A stretch of DNA of 8,307 nucleotides from Methylobacterium sp. (GTDB lineage Bacteria > Pseudomonadota > Alphaproteobacteria > Rhizobiales > Beijerinckiaceae): NCBI GenBank assembly GCA_021154065.1, contig JAJKJG010000041.1, positions 1 to 8,307 on the forward strand, in the 5' to 3' direction. Shown in pieces: positions 1 through 6,307 of the stretch. Every line of letters starts with the position of its first letter. Position 1 is the first letter of the stretch. The translations under genes and the position numbers were made by a program. The notes beneath the pieces were generated by a model. It was given only the letters and a program-made list of their open reading frames with translations, had not been told where the DNA came from and did no database searches.

Positions 1-96
1 CCTCCCGAGCCCGGGGTTCGCGTGACCCCGGCCGCAGGCGCCGCTCCCGTCCCACCCTAACGACGCCTCGCGAGAGCGTCCCCCGGCGGACGGGAC
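1..96 (-). other. Structured leader of an off-window gene
   Basis: This is the predicted transcribed leader of the minus-strand promoter at 103-131. No start codon with a credible reading frame is evident here. It contains two inverted repeats: GACGC/GCGTC arms at 62-66 and 76-80, and CCGGGGT/ACCCCGG arms at 11-17 and 25-31 (7 bp, 7-nt loop). Read on the minus strand, the leader ends at the window edge in GGGAGG, which would serve as a Shine-Dalgarno sequence for a gene starting just beyond position 1. I do not recognise a known riboswitch or small RNA. It could equally be the 5' part of a non-coding RNA whose remainder lies outside the window. Confidence 0.35.
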
Positions 97-102
97 GGGG
101 GG

Positions 103-131
103 GATATAGGACTGTGTTCCGGTCGTGTCAA
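103..131 (-). promoter_or_regulatory. Sigma70-type promoter reading leftward
   Basis: On the minus strand there is a perfect -35 TTGACA (126-131), a 17-bp spacer and a -10 TATATC (103-108), with a G-free C run downstream. Transcription would start near position 96 and run out of the left edge. The promoter lies only 22 bp past the antiporter stop codon, so the next gene has its own promoter rather than depending on read-through. The 12-mer GAACAYAGTCCT occurs twice, just upstream of and overlapping the -35 (131-142, minus strand) and between the -35 and -10 (108-119), which suggests regulation. Motif match is direct observation; activity is inferred. Confidence 0.55.
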
Positions 132-142
132 GGACTATGTTC
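108..142 (-). repeat. Direct 12-mer repeat inside promoter (operator-like)
   Basis: Two copies of GAACAYAGTCCT on the minus strand at 131-142 (GAACATAGTCCT) and 108-119 (GAACACAGTCCT) differ at one base and are spaced 23 bp apart start to start, about two helical turns. One copy touches the -35 box and the other fills the distal part of the -35/-10 spacer. A further AGTCC half-site in opposite orientation lies at 145-149. The geometry fits a regulator binding the same DNA face twice. The alphaproteobacterial LexA box (GTTC, 7-bp gap, GTTC) does not fit, because the gap here is 19 bp. Confidence 0.4.
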
Positions 143-152
143 TGAGTCCGCC

Positions 153-1943
153 TCAGCGCCGCTTGCGCCGGCCGCGGAATTGCGGCGCGCTTTCCTCGCC
201 GGATGCGGTCCTGGTCGGTCGCAGGGTCTTGCGGAACTCGTCGCGGCGCTCGTGCACCGAGGCGATGACGAGGCCCATCGGCACGCCGATGTCGACGAGC
301 ACGGCCTCCGAGAGCTGAAGGCTGGCCTCGAAGTTCTCCGGCACCGCGTCGTCGACGCCGAGCGCGTAGAGCGCGGTCGCGTGGCGGGCATCGCGCGCCC
401 GCGCCACGATCGTGAGGTCGGGGCGCTCGGCGCGCGCGGCCGCGACCACGGCCCCTATGCCGGCCGGGTTGTCAAGCGTGACGACGAGCGCGCGCGCGCT
501 CTCGATGCCGCAGCGGCGCAGGAACTCCGGGTTGGCGCTGTCGCCGAAAAAGACCGGCTTGCCGCCCCTTCGCTCGGCGCGCACGAGCGCCGGATTCTGG
601 TCGATCGCGAGATAGCTGACGTTATGGCGCGCCAGCATCTCGCCGACCATCTGGCCGACGCGCCCGAATCCGGCGACGATCACCCGGCCCTTCTCGGGCG
701 CCGGCAGCGACTCGGCCCGCGCCTCGTCGCGGCGCGATTCGAGCCGCCGGCGAAGGCTGCGCCCGATGCGCGCGAGGCCCGGGATGGCGATCATCGACAC
801 CGTCGCGACGATAAGCCCGAACTGCCCGATCGGCTCGGGCACGAGCCCGGCCATGACGGCGCCGGCGAGGATCACGAACGCGAACTCGCCGCCCGGGCCG
901 AGCAGGAGCGCACTCTCGAGCGCGACCGGGCGGGCGAGGCGGAAGGCTAAGCCGAGCGCGGCGATGACGACGGCCTTGACGCCGATCAGGCCGACGACGC
1001 CGAAGAGGATCGTGCCGGGGTTGCGGGCGAGCTGCGTCACGTCGAGGGCCATGCCGACGGAGACGAAGAACACGCCGAGCAGGAGCCCCTTGAACGGGTC
1101 GATCATCGCCTCGATGGCGCGCCGGTACTCGGTCTCGGCCAGGAGCAGGCCGGCGATGAAGGCGCCGAGCGCCATCGACAGCCCGCTCGCGGCGGCGACA
1201 AGCCCGGTCGCGAGCACGACGAGCAGGCTCAGGGCCATGAACAGCTCGGTGCTCTTCGTCGCCGCGACGAGCCCGAACAGCGGCCGCAGGACAAGCCGTC
1301 CGACGGTGACGATCACGACGATCGCCGCCGCGGCCTGCGCCAGCGCCAGGATGAAGGCCATCCCGAGCCCGCCGCTCTGGCGCGTGCCGATGACGCCGAT
1401 GGTGAACAGCACCGGCGCGACGGCGAGATCCTGGAACAGCAGCACGGAGAAGGTGGCGCGGCCGGTCGGCGAGGCGAGCCGCTTCTGCGCCGCCAGTACC
1501 GGAACCACGATCGCGGTCGAGGACAGCGCCAGCGCCACACCGACGAAGGCGGCCGGCGCCGGCTCGGCGCCGAGCGCAAAGGCGATCGCGCCGAGCACCG
1601 CCGCGCAGGCGACGACCTGCAGCGAGCCGAGGCCGAAGACGAGGCGCCGCAGCGTCCACAGGCGCTCCCAGGAGAGCTCGATGCCGATCATGAACAGGAG
1701 GAACACGACGCCGAACTCGGCGAGGTGCGCGATCTCCTGGCGGTTGCCGATGGTGATCCAGGACAGCCACGGCGCCTCGCCGACGAAGCGCCCGAGGCCG
1801 AGCGGCCCGAGCAGCACGCCGGCGCCGAGGAAGCCGAGCACCGGGCTGATCCTGAGGCGCAGGAACAACGGCACCACGACGCCGGCGGTGGCGAGGAAGA
1901 GGATCACCTCCTTGTAGGATTCGGGAGAAGCGGGAGCGGCCAT
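153..1943 (-). CDS. CPA2 family monovalent cation:proton antiporter (KefB/KefC-like)
   Basis: Inner-membrane K+/H+ (or Na+/H+) antiporter of the CPA2 family, 596 aa, full length for the Kef type. Residues ~12-392 form the hydrophobic Na+/H+-exchanger domain of about 12 helices, with SSTAIV (141-146) and the QD motif in LLFQDLAVAP (168-177; D172 is the expected proton/ion-coupling Asp). A polar linker (393-418) leads to a cytoplasmic RCK/TrkA-N domain (419-~535) with the nucleotide-binding GFGRVG (425-430) and acidic D448 at the end of the second strand. The tail is basic (RGRRKRR). The E. coli KefC gating loop (HALESDIEP) corresponds to RAIEAMIDP (275-283), so the key Asp is Met280 and glutathione gating of the classic type is doubtful. 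No KefF/KefG partner gene is in view. The start at 1943 has no clear Shine-Dalgarno, but places the first helix correctly. The last gene of the minus-strand series, 163 bp after the PLP-enzyme gene. Confidence 0.93.
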   Translation of the reverse strand: MAAPASPESYKEVILFLATAGVVVPLFLRLRISPVLGFLGAGVLLGPLGLGRFVGEAPWLSWITIGNRQEIAHLAEFGVVFLLFMIGIELSWERLWTLRRLVFGLGSLQVVACAAVLGAIAFALGAEPAPAAFVGVALALSSTAIVVPVLAAQKRLASPTGRATFSVLLFQDLAVAPVLFTIGVIGTRQSGGLGMAFILALAQAAAAIVVIVTVGRLVLRPLFGLVAATKSTELFMALSLLVVLATGLVAAASGLSMALGAFIAGLLLAETEYRRAIEAMIDPFKGLLLGVFFVSVGMALDVTQLARNPGTILFGVVGLIGVKAVVIAALGLAFRLARPVALESALLLGPGGEFAFVILAGAVMAGLVPEPIGQFGLIVATVSMIAIPGLARIGRSLRRRLESRRDEARAESLPAPEKGRVIVAGFGRVGQMVGEMLARHNVSYLAIDQNPALVRAERRGGKPVFFGDSANPEFLRRCGIESARALVVTLDNPAGIGAVVAAARAERPDLTIVARARDARHATALYALGVDDAVPENFEASLQLSEAVLVDIGVPMGLVIASVHERRDEFRKTLRPTRTASGEESAPQFRGRRKRR

Positions 1944-2010
1944 GTCGTTTCATCGGGCGGTCGAGGGGCGACAATGCGGCACGGCGACCGCGCGAAGCAG
2001 CTGCAACTTC

Positions 2011-2096
2011 GTCATCACCGGGCTTGTCCCGGTGATCTCGATCCGAAAGCGCCGAGCGGTGGCATCGGGATGGCCGGGTCAAGCCCGGCCACGACA
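2011..2096. repeat. REP/BIME-like paired palindromes
   Basis: Two GC-rich palindromes face each other in the gap between the PLP-enzyme stop and the antiporter start. The first has arms ATCACCGGG/CCCGGTGAT (2014-2022 and 2028-2036) with loop CTTGT. The second has arms TGGCCGGG/CCCGGCCA (2071-2078 and 2084-2091) with loop TCAAG. The second unit is roughly the reverse complement of the first (shared core CCGGGCTTG.CCCGG), so the whole is an inverted pair spanning about 86 bp. Interspersed extragenic elements with this 'GGGCTTGACCCGG' core are common in Hyphomicrobiales genomes. It may stabilise the upstream message or attenuate transcription into the antiporter gene; there is no U-tract on either strand, so it is not a classic intrinsic terminator. 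Confidence 0.7.
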
Positions 2097-2106
2097 GCGG
2101 AAAGGA

Positions 2107-3393
2107 TCAATCCACCTTCGCGAGCGCCTGCGTGAGATCCGCGACGATGTCGTCTGGATGCTCGATGCCGATCGAGAGGCGGATCGTCGCGTCGGTGACG
2201 CCGATGCGGTCGCGCACCTCCTTCGGCACGCCGGAATGCGTCGTCGAGGCCGGGTGCGAGGCGAGCGATTCGGTGCCGCCGAGGCTGACCGCGAGCTTGA
2301 AGATGCGCAGCGCGTTGAGGAAGCGGAAGGCCTCGGCCTCGCCGCCCTTGATGTCGAACGAGAACGTCGTGCCGGCGGCGGTGCATTGCGCCGAGAAGAC
2401 CCGCCGCGCCGCGCCGCCATGCGGCAGGAAGGGCGGGAAATAGACCTTGGCGACGCGCCGGTCGAGCGAAAGGTAGCGCGCCGCGACCTCGGCGTTGCGG
2501 CAGGCGGCGTTCATGCGCAGCGACAGCGTCTCGAGCGAGCGCCCGATCATCCAGGCCGAGTGCGGGTCGAGCTGCGTGCCGATCGCCGAGCGCAGCATCT
2601 TCACCGGGCGCACGAACTCGCGCGGCCCGACGACCGCGCCGGCGACGAGGTCGGAATGGCCGCCGACATATTTCGTCAGCGAGTAGATCGAGAGGTCGGC
2701 GCCGTGGGCGATCGGCTTCTGGTGGATCGGGCCGAGAAGCGTGTTGTCGCAGAGGATCACCGGCCGCTGGCCTTGTCGCGTGCCGATCTCGTCGGCGACG
2801 CGGCGCACGAGGGCGATGTCGACGAGCGTGTTGAGCGGGTTCGAGGGCGTCTCGATCATGACGGTCGACACCCGCCCCTTGGCGGCAGCCTCCTCGGTCG
2901 CGGCCCGGATCGACGCCTCGCTCGTGCCGTCGGCAAAGCCGACCGCCTCGATGCCGAACGGCTTCAAGGTCTTGGTCAGGAGCGTCTCGGTGCCGCCGTA
3001 GAGCGGCTGCGAGTGCAGGACGACGTCGCCCGGCCGCGCGAAGGCGAGGAGGCTCGTCGCAATCGCCGCCATGCCGGAGGAGAAGATCGCGCCGGCCTCG
3101 GTCTCCTCGTAGATCGCCAGGCGATCCTCGACGATCTCGCTGTTCGGGTGGTTGAAGCGCGAATAGACGAGGCCGGCCGGCGTGCCGGCAGGCGGCTCGC
3201 GGCGGCCGGCGACGTAGTCGAAGAACTCCTTGCCGTGCTCGGCCGAGCGGAACACGAAGGTCGAGGTCAGGAACACCGGCGGCTTGACCGCGCCCTCCGA
3301 CAGCGCCGGGTCGTAGCCGTAGCCGAGCATCAGCGTCTCGGGGTTGAGCTTGCGGTTCCCGAGCCGATCCTTGCGGTAGCCGTCGTCGGACAT
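2107..3393 (-). CDS. Cystathionine gamma-synthase family PLP-dependent enzyme
   Basis: Fold-type I PLP enzyme of the Cys/Met metabolism (trans-sulfuration) family, cytoplasmic, 428 aa from the chosen start. Visible features: YSRFNHPN (77-84; Y77 and R79 contact the cofactor phosphate of the partner subunit), SSGMAA (105-110), the PLP-stacking tyrosine in PLYGGTE (Y132), D216 of CDNT pairing with the pyridine nitrogen, the Schiff-base lysine K241 in [19 protein letters not shown] (370-377) and the substrate-carboxylate arginine R405 in IRLSIGIE. Family members are cystathionine gamma-synthase, cystathionine gamma-lyase, methionine gamma-lyase and O-acylhomoserine sulfhydrylase; sequence motifs alone do not decide which. 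A Gly/Pro-rich stretch before YSR (62-75) is longer than in E. coli MetB. The ATG at 3393 is preferred over an upstream in-frame start at 3453 because GGGGGAGG lies 5 nt before it and the motif-bearing protein starts there. It follows trmFO by 87 bp on the same strand. Confidence 0.92.
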   Translation of the reverse strand: MSDDGYRKDRLGNRKLNPETLMLGYGYDPALSEGAVKPPVFLTSTFVFRSAEHGKEFFDYVAGRREPPAGTPAGLVYSRFNHPNSEIVEDRLAIYEETEAGAIFSSGMAAIATSLLAFARPGDVVLHSQPLYGGTETLLTKTLKPFGIEAVGFADGTSEASIRAATEEAAAKGRVSTVMIETPSNPLNTLVDIALVRRVADEIGTRQGQRPVILCDNTLLGPIHQKPIAHGADLSIYSLTKYVGGHSDLVAGAVVGPREFVRPVKMLRSAIGTQLDPHSAWMIGRSLETLSLRMNAACRNAEVAARYLSLDRRVAKVYFPPFLPHGGAARRVFSAQCTAAGTTFSFDIKGGEAEAFRFLNALRIFKLAVSLGGTESLASHPASTTHSGVPKEVRDRIGVTDATIRLSIGIEHPDDIVADLTQALAKVD

Positions 3394-3398
3394 TGGCG

Positions 3399-3406
3399 CC
3401 TCCCCC
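3399..3406 (-). promoter_or_regulatory. Shine-Dalgarno of the PLP-enzyme gene
   Basis: On the minus strand GGGGGAGG ends 5 nt before the ATG at 3393. It is the strongest ribosome-binding site near the gene and decides the start against the in-frame upstream candidates at 3453 and 3426. Its first four Gs (3403-3406) are also the 3' end of the hairpin at 3403-3431. Confidence 0.65.
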
Positions 3407-3431
3407 GATGCTCCCTTCGACCGCATCGGGG
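3403..3431 (-). promoter_or_regulatory. Hairpin abutting the PLP-enzyme ribosome-binding site
   Basis: A perfect 9-bp inverted repeat, CCCCGATGC/GCATCGGGG (3403-3411 and 3423-3431), with an 11-nt loop occupies the middle of the trmFO/PLP-enzyme gap. In the minus-strand transcript, its 3' arm runs directly into the Shine-Dalgarno, sharing four G residues with it. It may tune translation of the downstream gene, protect the 3' end of the trmFO message, or be a single copy of a dispersed palindrome. No U-tract follows, so termination is unlikely. Confidence 0.45.
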
Positions 3432-3480
3432 ATGACGATGCAAGCGCCGTCACGACCCTCGAGGATAGGCAGGGAGAGGG

Positions 3481-4905
3481 CTACTCGGCCGCGACGGGCA
3501 GCTCCGCGGCCGAAAGCCACGCCGACAGCGCGGCGCGGGCCCGGTCGGTCAGCGCCTTCTTCTTCGCCATCGCCTTCATCGGTCCGCGCAGGCGCTTGCC
3601 GTCCTCGGTCTTCGGCATCCGCTCGAGCGGCGGGAAGAGGCCGAAATTGACGTTCATGGGCTGGAAGGAGCGCGGACCCATGGGAGCGCCCGGCTCGATC
3701 GCCTCGATGTGGCCGCCGGTGATGTGGTTGATCAAGGCCCCGAGCGCCGTCGTCGCCGGCAGCGGGGGGACCCGCCGGCCGAGCCGCTCGGCTGCCGCCC
3801 AGCGCCCGGCCATGAGGCCGACGGCGGCGCTCTCGACATAGCCCTCGCAGCCGGTGATCTGGCCGGCGAAGCGCAAGGACGGCCGCGCCTTCAGGCGCAG
3901 CGTCCTGTCGAGCAGCTTCGGCGAGTTGAGGTAGGTGTTGCGATGCAGCCCGCCGAGGCGGGCGAACTCGGCGCGCGCGAGGCCCGGGATCATGCGGAAG
4001 ATGCGGGCTTGCTCGCCGTGCTTCAGCTTGGTCTGGAAGCCGACCATGTTGAACAGCGTGCCGAGGGCGTTGTCCAGGCGCAGCTGGACGACGGCATAGG
4101 GCTTCTCGCCGGGGCGGTGCGGGTTCGTCAGCCCCACCGGCTTCATCGGCCCATGCCGCAGCGTCTCGCGGCCGCGCTCGGCCATCACCTCGATCGGCAG
4201 ACAGCCGTCGAAATACGGCGTCGTCGCTTCCCACTCCTTGAAGCTCGTCTTGTCGCCGGCGATCAGCGCGTCGACGAAGCTCTCGTAGCGTTCGCGGTCG
4301 AGCGGGCAGTTGATGTAGTCGGCACCGGTGCCGCCCGGTCCGGCCTTGTCGTAGCGGGACTGGAACCAGGCGACGGTCATGTCGATCGATTCGCGGTAGG
4401 CGATCGGCGCGATGGCGTCGAAGAAGGCGAGCTCGGTCTCGCCGGTGAGCGCGCCGATGGCGTCGGCAAGAGCCGGGGAGGTGAGGGGGCCGGTCGCGAG
4501 GATGACCTGGTCCCATTCCTCCGGCGGCAGGCCGGCGATCTCGCCGCGCTCGATTGTGACGAGCGGGTGCGCTTCGAGCGCCGCCGTGACCGCGTCCGAG
4601 AAGCCGTCGCGGTCGACCGCGAGCGCCCCGCCGGCCGGGACCTGATGGGCGTCTCCCTTGGCGATGATAAGAGAGCCGAGCCGGCGCATCTCCTGGTGCA
4701 GCAGCCCGACCGCGTTCGCCTCGGCGTCGTCGGAGCGGAAGGAATTCGAGCAGACGAGCTCGGCGAGGCCGCCGGTCTTGTGGGCCTCGGTGCCGCGCCC
4801 GGGCCGCATCTCGTGCAGCACCACCGGCACGCCGGCGCCGGCGATCTGCCAGGCGGCTTCGGAGCCTGCGAGGCCGCCGCCGACGACGTGGATGGGCTTG
4901 CTCAT
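3481..4905 (-). CDS. trmFO: Methylenetetrahydrofolate--tRNA-(uracil-5-)-methyltransferase TrmFO
   Basis: FAD- and folate-dependent enzyme that makes 5-methyluridine at position 54 of the tRNA T-loop, using 5,10-methylenetetrahydrofolate as carbon donor instead of SAM. The 474-aa length is usual for the family. The N-terminal dinucleotide-binding motif is [14 protein letters not shown] (7-20), followed by the family signature [11 protein letters not shown] (49-59, C52) and ATGPLTS (137-143). [18 protein letters not shown] (193-210) contains C200, matching the catalytic cysteine of characterised TrmFO; C52 matches the second conserved cysteine. The C-terminal part carries [20 protein letters not shown] (348-367) and [10 protein letters not shown] (391-400), all typical. 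ATG at 4905 gives the canonical N-terminus [11 protein letters not shown]; an in-frame TTG at 4923 would add six residues. The GGGGAG before the ATG sits unusually close (1 nt), so the exact start is not fully settled. It lies 90 bp after the DUF1127 gene on the same strand. Confidence 0.96.
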   Translation of the reverse strand: MSKPIHVVGGGLAGSEAAWQIAGAGVPVVLHEMRPGRGTEAHKTGGLAELVCSNSFRSDDAEANAVGLLHQEMRRLGSLIIAKGDAHQVPAGGALAVDRDGFSDAVTAALEAHPLVTIERGEIAGLPPEEWDQVILATGPLTSPALADAIGALTGETELAFFDAIAPIAYRESIDMTVAWFQSRYDKAGPGGTGADYINCPLDRERYESFVDALIAGDKTSFKEWEATTPYFDGCLPIEVMAERGRETLRHGPMKPVGLTNPHRPGEKPYAVVQLRLDNALGTLFNMVGFQTKLKHGEQARIFRMIPGLARAEFARLGGLHRNTYLNSPKLLDRTLRLKARPSLRFAGQITGCEGYVESAAVGLMAGRWAAAERLGRRVPPLPATTALGALINHITGGHIEAIEPGAPMGPRSFQPMNVNFGLFPPLERMPKTEDGKRLRGPMKAMAKKKALTDRARAALSAWLSAAELPVAAE

Positions 4906-4948
4906 GCTCCCCGATATCGGCAACGGCCGGACGGGATCAAGCGAATCG

Positions 4949-4977
4949 AAGCGCCCGCCTCTGCAAGGCGAGCGCTT
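4949..4977. terminator. Hairpin after the DUF1127 gene (weak terminator candidate)
   Basis: In the gap between the DUF1127 stop and the trmFO start, AAGCGC/GCGCTT (4949-4954 and 4972-4977) and CGCC/GGCG (4956-4959 and 4967-4970) form a 10-bp stem with one internal mismatch and a 7-nt loop. On the minus strand it is followed only by a mixed CGATTCGCTTG sequence, not a U-run, so it is at best a weak intrinsic terminator. It may instead mark the 3' end of a short, abundant DUF1127 message and partly uncouple trmFO from it. Confidence 0.4.
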
Positions 4978-4995
4978 TCGCCGACGCGGCGCCGG

Positions 4996-5151
4996 TCAGG
5001 CGCTGGCGTGGCTGCGCGCGACGCCGTCGATCTCGAACCGGGCGATGCCGAGGTCGTCGAGCTCGCGATCGGTGAGCTGCGACAGCTCGCGAACCGTCTC
5101 GCGATAGGCGAGATAGGCGCGGATCTTCAAGAGGATCATGGACACGAACAT
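4996..5151 (-). CDS. DUF1127 family small protein
   Basis: A 51-aa cytoplasmic protein. Residues ~12-45 match the DUF1127 pattern (AYRETVRELSQLTDRELDDLG followed by IARFEIDGVAR), common in many copies in alphaproteobacteria. Members of this family in Rhodobacter (CcaF1) and Agrobacterium have been tied to RNA maturation or turnover and to phosphate or carbon metabolism; a role for this copy is inferred only from family. The hydrophobic start (MFVSMILLKI) and the charged helix-turn-like centre are normal for the family. The ATG at 5151 is chosen because AAGGAA (5159-5164, minus strand) lies 7 nt upstream; longer in-frame readings up to 5478 lack such a site and run through the regulatory region. 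It is divergent from the haem-binding gene and heads the minus-strand series. Confidence 0.88.
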   Translation of the reverse strand: MFVSMILLKIRAYLAYRETVRELSQLTDRELDDLGIARFEIDGVARSHASA

Positions 5152-5219
5152 GGGGGGATTCCTTTTTTCTTGGGCGCTACCGCGAACGGGAAAGGCCTCA
5201 TTACGCACGGACGCGGAAG

Positions 5220-5242
5220 TACATGCTGCGATGCAGTATGTA
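5220..5242. promoter_or_regulatory. 23-bp dyad, operator-like
   Basis: The arms TACATGCTGC (5220-5229) and GCAGTATGTA (5233-5242) are inverted repeats matching at 9 of 10 positions around a central GAT. The site is centred 80 bp upstream of the DUF1127 start codon. The size and symmetry fit an operator for a dimeric regulator (TetR, GntR or LuxR type cannot be told apart by eye). In RNA the single mismatch becomes G-U on one strand, so a hairpin in a DUF1127 leader is the alternative. Confidence 0.5.
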
Positions 5243-5291
5243 GGTGTTGCAGCGCACCCGAGGCAGCCGCCTTCATTGCGGGCAGGTTTGC

Positions 5292-5307
5292 GTGCCATGC
5301 ATGACAC
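5292..5307. promoter_or_regulatory. 16-bp palindrome, operator-like
   Basis: GTGcCATGCATGaCAC is symmetric at 14 of 16 positions, with a perfect CATGCATG core. It lies about midway between the divergent genes, 50 bp from the 23-bp dyad, and could serve either promoter. Its sequence does not resemble the other dyad beyond the shared CATG. Confidence 0.35.
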
Positions 5308-5456
5308 TTCAAGCTTTGTTAACGGATCGGCGTGGCCGCGCGTCCTGCGCATAGCCACTCGCCGCGCGGCGGGACAGCGGATTTGAGGATGGAGAAAGTC
5401 CGTGAACTTGGGACTCGCCAATGCGTTTCCCTCTCGCACCAGCGAGGTCTTCGTCC

Positions 5457-6236
5457 ATGGCAGCACGGGATTCGGCACGGCTCAGGCTGGGCGCGGCGCT
5501 GGTCGGGGCTGTCTTCCTGTTTAAGCCGGGCGCGGCGGGCGCCGCCGATTGCCCGGTGACCCACGAGCAGCTGGTCAAGGCGCTGAAGGCGAGCGTGAAG
5601 GCCGCCGGCGGCCCGAAGAACGGCGGCTTCGAGAACCACGAATGGGCGGGCGTCGTCGCCCGCGACGGCACCGTCTGCGCGGTCGCGTTCAGCGGCGACA
5701 AGCCGGACGACCAATGGCCCGGAAGCCGCGCCGTCGCGATGGAGAAGGCCTCGACCGCCAATGGCTTCAGCGTCAAGCCGATGGCGCTCTCGACCGCGAA
5801 CCTCTTCGCCCAGGCCCAGCCCGGCCAGAGCCTCTACGGGCTGCTGCAGGCGAGCCCGCCTTCGCCGGAGGCGCTCGCCGGCGATGCGGCGCAGTTCGGA
5901 TCGCCATCCGATCCGATGATCGGCAAGCGCATCGGCGGCGTCGTCGTGTTCGGCGGCGGCCTCGCGCTCTACGACGACACGGGCGTCGTCGGCGGCTTGG
6001 GAGTGAGCGGCGACACGTCCTGCGCCGATCACAATGTCGCTTGGCGGATGCGCGACGCGCTCGGATTAAATAAAGTTCCGGCGGGGGTGAATCCCAATCG
6101 GAAAGACGCTATCGTCTTCGATCTTGGGGTGGATGGGAAAAGCGCTTCCGGTTTCGGCCACGTGAAGTGCGCAGGCGACGAGGCCGATATCGCAGACGAG
6201 CTCGCCGCCGGCGTCGGCGGACAGTCGCTGAAGTAG
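5457..6236 (+). CDS. Exported HbpS/GlcG-like haem-binding domain protein
   Basis: A 259-aa protein with a Sec signal peptide: basic N-region MAARDSARLR, hydrophobic core LGAALVGAVFLF, and a likely cleavage after AAGA near residue 29-30, so the mature protein is periplasmic or secreted. The mature part matches the DUF336/HbpS-GlcG fold: helix-rich start, KRIGGVVVFGGGLALYDD (157-174), then GGLGVSGDTSCADHNVAWRM (179-198), the strongest family signature. Members bind haem or degrade it, or sense redox with a partner kinase (Streptomyces HbpS); which applies here is unknown. Cysteines at 32, 74, 189 and 238 could form two disulfides. The ATG at 5457 is chosen over the one at 5421, because GAGG lies 9 nt upstream and the signal peptide starts there. 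The stretch 6060-6150 uses rare codons (TTA, AAT, GTT). It is followed after 71 bp by a same-strand membrane protein gene. Confidence 0.85.
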   Translation: MAARDSARLRLGAALVGAVFLFKPGAAGAADCPVTHEQLVKALKASVKAAGGPKNGGFENHEWAGVVARDGTVCAVAFSGDKPDDQWPGSRAVAMEKASTANGFSVKPMALSTANLFAQAQPGQSLYGLLQASPPSPEALAGDAAQFGSPSDPMIGKRIGGVVVFGGGLALYDDTGVVGGLGVSGDTSCADHNVAWRMRDALGLNKVPAGVNPNRKDAIVFDLGVDGKSASGFGHVKCAGDEADIADELAAGVGGQSLK

Positions 6237-6250
6237 ATCGACGCGTTCCT

Positions 6251-6279
6251 TGCGCCGCCCTCGGTACCGGGCGTGCGCA
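6251..6279 (+). other. Intercistronic hairpin
   Basis: The 71-bp gap between the haem-binding gene and the membrane protein gene contains TGCGCCGCCC (6251-6260) pairing with GGGCG-T-GCGCA (6269-6279), a 10-bp stem with one bulged T and an 8-nt loop around the KpnI-like GGTACC. The following CCCCCG has no T-run, so it is not a canonical intrinsic terminator. It may be an mRNA-processing or stability element. Confidence 0.4.
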
Positions 6280-6307
6280 CCCCCGAATGGCCTCCTTGGG
6301 TGGCGAC

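Larger units (their letters stand above)
5152..5456. promoter_or_regulatory. Divergent regulatory region
   Basis: These 305 bp between the DUF1127 start and the haem-binding gene start contain no gene I can support. They are visibly less GC-rich than their surroundings, as expected for promoters of both flanking genes. They contain the dyad at 5220-5242, the palindrome at 5292-5307 and a GC palindrome CGCCGCGCGGCG near 5360-5371. I could not find a convincing -35/-10 pair on either strand. A sigma54-like TGGCACG (minus strand, 5291-5297) has its GC element one base too far away. The DUF1127 ribosome-binding site is preceded by an A-rich stretch (5163-5168 as T on the plus strand). Confidence 0.6.

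Noticed and set aside
11..31. tRNA T-arm-like stem with GTTCG
   Set aside because: The loop lacks the conserved T-loop adenosine and no acceptor, anticodon or D arm can be built around it.
116..142. LexA box (GTTC-gap-GTTC) in the left promoter
   Set aside because: The two GTTC elements are separated by 19 bp, not the 7 bp of the alphaproteobacterial SOS box.
622..2082. Long minus-strand open frame (486 codons) overlapping the antiporter gene
   Set aside because: Arg/Ala/Pro-rich translation with no domain; it is the alternate-frame shadow of the antiporter, as expected in GC-rich DNA.
1942..3435. 497-codon plus-strand open frame antisense to the PLP-enzyme gene
   Set aside because: Charged, Arg/Glu/Ala-rich sequence without motifs; antisense shadow of a confidently identified gene.
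2015..4516. 833-codon minus-strand open frame over trmFO and the PLP-enzyme gene
   Set aside because: Its translation is compositionally biased low-complexity and spans two genes with clear family motifs in other frames.
5281..5297. Sigma54 promoter (TGGCACG on the minus strand)
   Set aside because: The -24 element is perfect, but the downstream GC is one base too far away and the TTGCA element is poor.
3709..5304. 531-codon plus-strand open frame antisense to trmFO and the DUF1127 gene
   Set aside because: Crosses two real genes and the divergent regulatory region, no recognisable domain or ribosome-binding site.
4996..5478. 160-aa version of the DUF1127 protein with a longer N-terminus
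   Set aside because: The extra residues lack family similarity, and a good ribosome-binding site supports the 51-aa form typical of DUF1127.
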